32,653 nt of DNA, from contig JASEHG010000003.1 of assembly GCA_030018855.1 (NCBI GenBank), forward strand, positions 1 to 32,653, written 5' to 3'. The first letter of the stretch is position 1. Each line of letters opens with the position of its first letter. The stretch is from Candidatus Brocadiaceae bacterium. Lineage in GTDB: Bacteria; Planctomycetota; Brocadiia; Brocadiales; Bathyanammoxibiaceae. The position numbers were made by a program, and so were the translations under genes. The notes beneath the pieces are model-generated. The model did no database searches, was not told the DNA's origin, and worked only from the letters and a program-made list of their open reading frames with translations. Below, piece by piece: positions 31,366 through 32,653 of the stretch.

Positions 31366-32653
31366 TCATTGTTTAACCTTGAAAAGACGACTCTTCCTCT
31401 TATAAAACTTTCTAACAAAATTAACGTATGCGTATTTCAAAGCATTAAAGAAAATACGGTGCAATACGACTAATTTCCTATAGGGGAGAAACTTTGAAGT
31501 CACAAGTTTATCAATAATTTCTACCGTTTTAGGATTAGGAAAAGTCCTGTACAGCCTTACGAGAATTGTAAAGTACCTGGCATAAAATTCTATTTGTGTG
31601 CTGCTAATCGTGGGTAATGAGAGAATAGTACTTGTTCTGTAATCGTCAGCTACACTACCCGAGAGAAATCCTTCTCTTTTACAAAGCTCAAAGAGTTCAG
31701 TATTTGGGTATGGATAGAATATTGTCACCTGCATTCCATCCGCACCAATTTCAGCGTTAAGTTTTATGGTCGCCAAGACCTTTTTACTATCTTCATAAGG
31801 GAGGCCTACCATGTTAAAGGTCTGGGTTGATATTCCATAACGTTGAAGAATGCTGAATGCCTCCTTTATCTTGTTCTGTGACATTGGCCTCTTCAGCACA
31901 TTCCTCCTTATATCTTCGCTCCCGCTCTCAATCCCTATCCATACCCGTATACAGCCTGAATCCTTCAGCATCTCGGCTGCGGCCTCAGTTACCAATTCTG
32001 GCCTGGTGTTGCACATATACGGCAGGTGGATATGAGATTTATAGGCGCTTATGAATTCACTGAACCAGACCTTATCCTTGATTAGGGTGTCGTCATGAAG
32101 GACTAGATACCTTATAAAGGGGTAGGACCTTAGAAAGGCCTTTATCTCTTCTATAACCCTCCCTGCGCTTTGGAAGCGGACTATGGTGTTCTCAGATTCA
32201 TATATTTTTCTGATTTGGTGATTTACACAATAGGAACACTTGAATGGACAGCCCCTTGAGGCAAGATAACTGCCAATACCTTCTTGCGTGTCCTCTAGGG
32301 ATTCTATATCAAATAATCTCCAGTCGTAAAAGGGCAACTTATCAAGGTCTCTTATCAAGGAACGTGGTGGATTGCGGTGTATCCGTCCATTGTCTTTAAC
32401 CCAAATGTTACGGATATTACGAAAATCCCTCTTATATTCCATGGCCTCACATAACTCTGCCATTGCCTCTTCGCCTTCACCTACGCATACCATATTCAAT
32501 CCCTTTGCAGATATGGACTCTTCGGGGGCTACAGTAGGATGAACTCCTCCGCAGATGGTAGGCAACCCAAATCTGTCCTTTATCCATGAGGAATATTTAA
32601 TCACGTAGCGAAACATGTTGGTGCCTGAGGAAAAGGCCACCAGGTCACAAGAG
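31366..32653 (-). CDS. B12-binding-domain radical SAM protein, 5' end outside the window
   Basis: The frame remains open to the right edge (CDLVAFSSGTN), so the N-terminal part of the cobalamin domain is missing and the GTG at 32640 is not the start. The visible part has the end of the B12 domain (PTICGGVHPTVAPEESI, VCVGEGEEAMAEL). The radical-SAM motif CPFKCSYC follows SYLASRG, then LHDDTLIKDKVWFSEF, VWIGIESGSEDIRRNVLKRP and FNMVGLPYEDSKKVL. The C terminus ends in a basic tail. It is similar in layout to the protein at 20480-21970, and both are likely modification enzymes of the glycan or lipid pathway. The substrate is unknown. Confidence 0.88.
   Translation of the reverse strand, partial: SCDLVAFSSGTNMFRYVIKYSSWIKDRFGLPTICGGVHPTVAPEESISAKGLNMVCVGEGEEAMAELCEAMEYKRDFRNIRNIWVKDNGRIHRNPPRSLIRDLDKLPFYDWRLFDIESLEDTQEGIGSYLASRGCPFKCSYCVNHQIRKIYESENTIVRFQSAGRVIEEIKAFLRSYPFIRYLVLHDDTLIKDKVWFSEFISAYKSHIHLPYMCNTRPELVTEAAAEMLKDSGCIRVWIGIESGSEDIRRNVLKRPMSQNKIKEAFSILQRYGISTQTFNMVGLPYEDSKKVLATIKLNAEIGADGMQVTIFYPYPNTELFELCKREGFLSGSVADDYRTSTILSLPTISSTQIEFYARYFTILVRLYRTFPNPKTVEIIDKLVTSKFLPYRKLVVLHRIFFNALKYAYVNFVRKFYKRKSRLFKVKQ

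Overview
The window reads as a chromosome segment from a Gram-negative, probably anaerobic bacterium. The Gram-negative inference rests on apolipoprotein N-acyltransferase, a lipoprotein with a clear lipobox and an O-antigen-ligase-like protein. The anaerobic inference rests on futalosine-route menaquinone genes, several radical-SAM enzymes and a 2x[4Fe-4S] protein. The sigma factor, with an extended stretch between regions 1.2 and 2, reminds me of anammox-type Planctomycetota, but the phylum is a guess. No rRNA or ribosomal-protein marker is present.

Layout. (1) 1-3.0 kb: tail of dnaG, rpoD and a coiled-coil zinc-ribbon gene, i.e. the macromolecular-synthesis operon. (2) 3.07-3.64 kb: class A RNase P RNA whose P3, P9 and P12 stems carry palindromic elements resembling others in the window. 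(3) 3.64-6.0 kb: an islet with a membrane-anchored unknown, a TumE-like toxin with its winged-helix partner, and a lipoprotein. It ends in a second exact copy of the last bases of the RNase P RNA gene. (4) 6.1-17.3 kb: mostly rightward metabolic genes: a DUF362 iron-sulfur protein, an alkaline-phosphatase-superfamily phosphodiesterase, APS kinase, MqnA, MqnC, an ScdA_N protein (leftward), a B12-type radical-SAM protein, a MNT nucleotidyltransferase pair, MoeA and Lnt. (5) 17.5-18.2 kb: tRNA-Ala(GGC) followed by a HicBA toxin-antitoxin pair and a duplicate of the tRNA 3' end. (6) 18.6 kb to the right edge: a leftward surface-polysaccharide cluster. It holds a priming sugar-phosphate transferase, four GT4 glycosyltransferases, a YdjC/HpnK-type deacetylase, an acetyltransferase-aminotransferase fusion, an O-antigen ligase/polymerase, a methyltransferase and two B12-type radical-SAM proteins.

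Two features stand out. First, the 0-18.5 kb region is full of short palindromic repeats of several families. They sit between genes, at gene 3' ends, inside the RNase P RNA and, in frame, inside proteins; lnt alone carries four. Second, two unrelated toxin-antitoxin pairs each lie between a structured-RNA gene (rnpB, tRNA-Ala) and a duplicate of that gene's 3' end, with no integrase visible. They look like toxin-antitoxin islets integrated at RNA-gene 3' ends. The polysaccharide cluster looks more AT-rich and I see none of these palindromes in its coding sequence, suggesting a different history.
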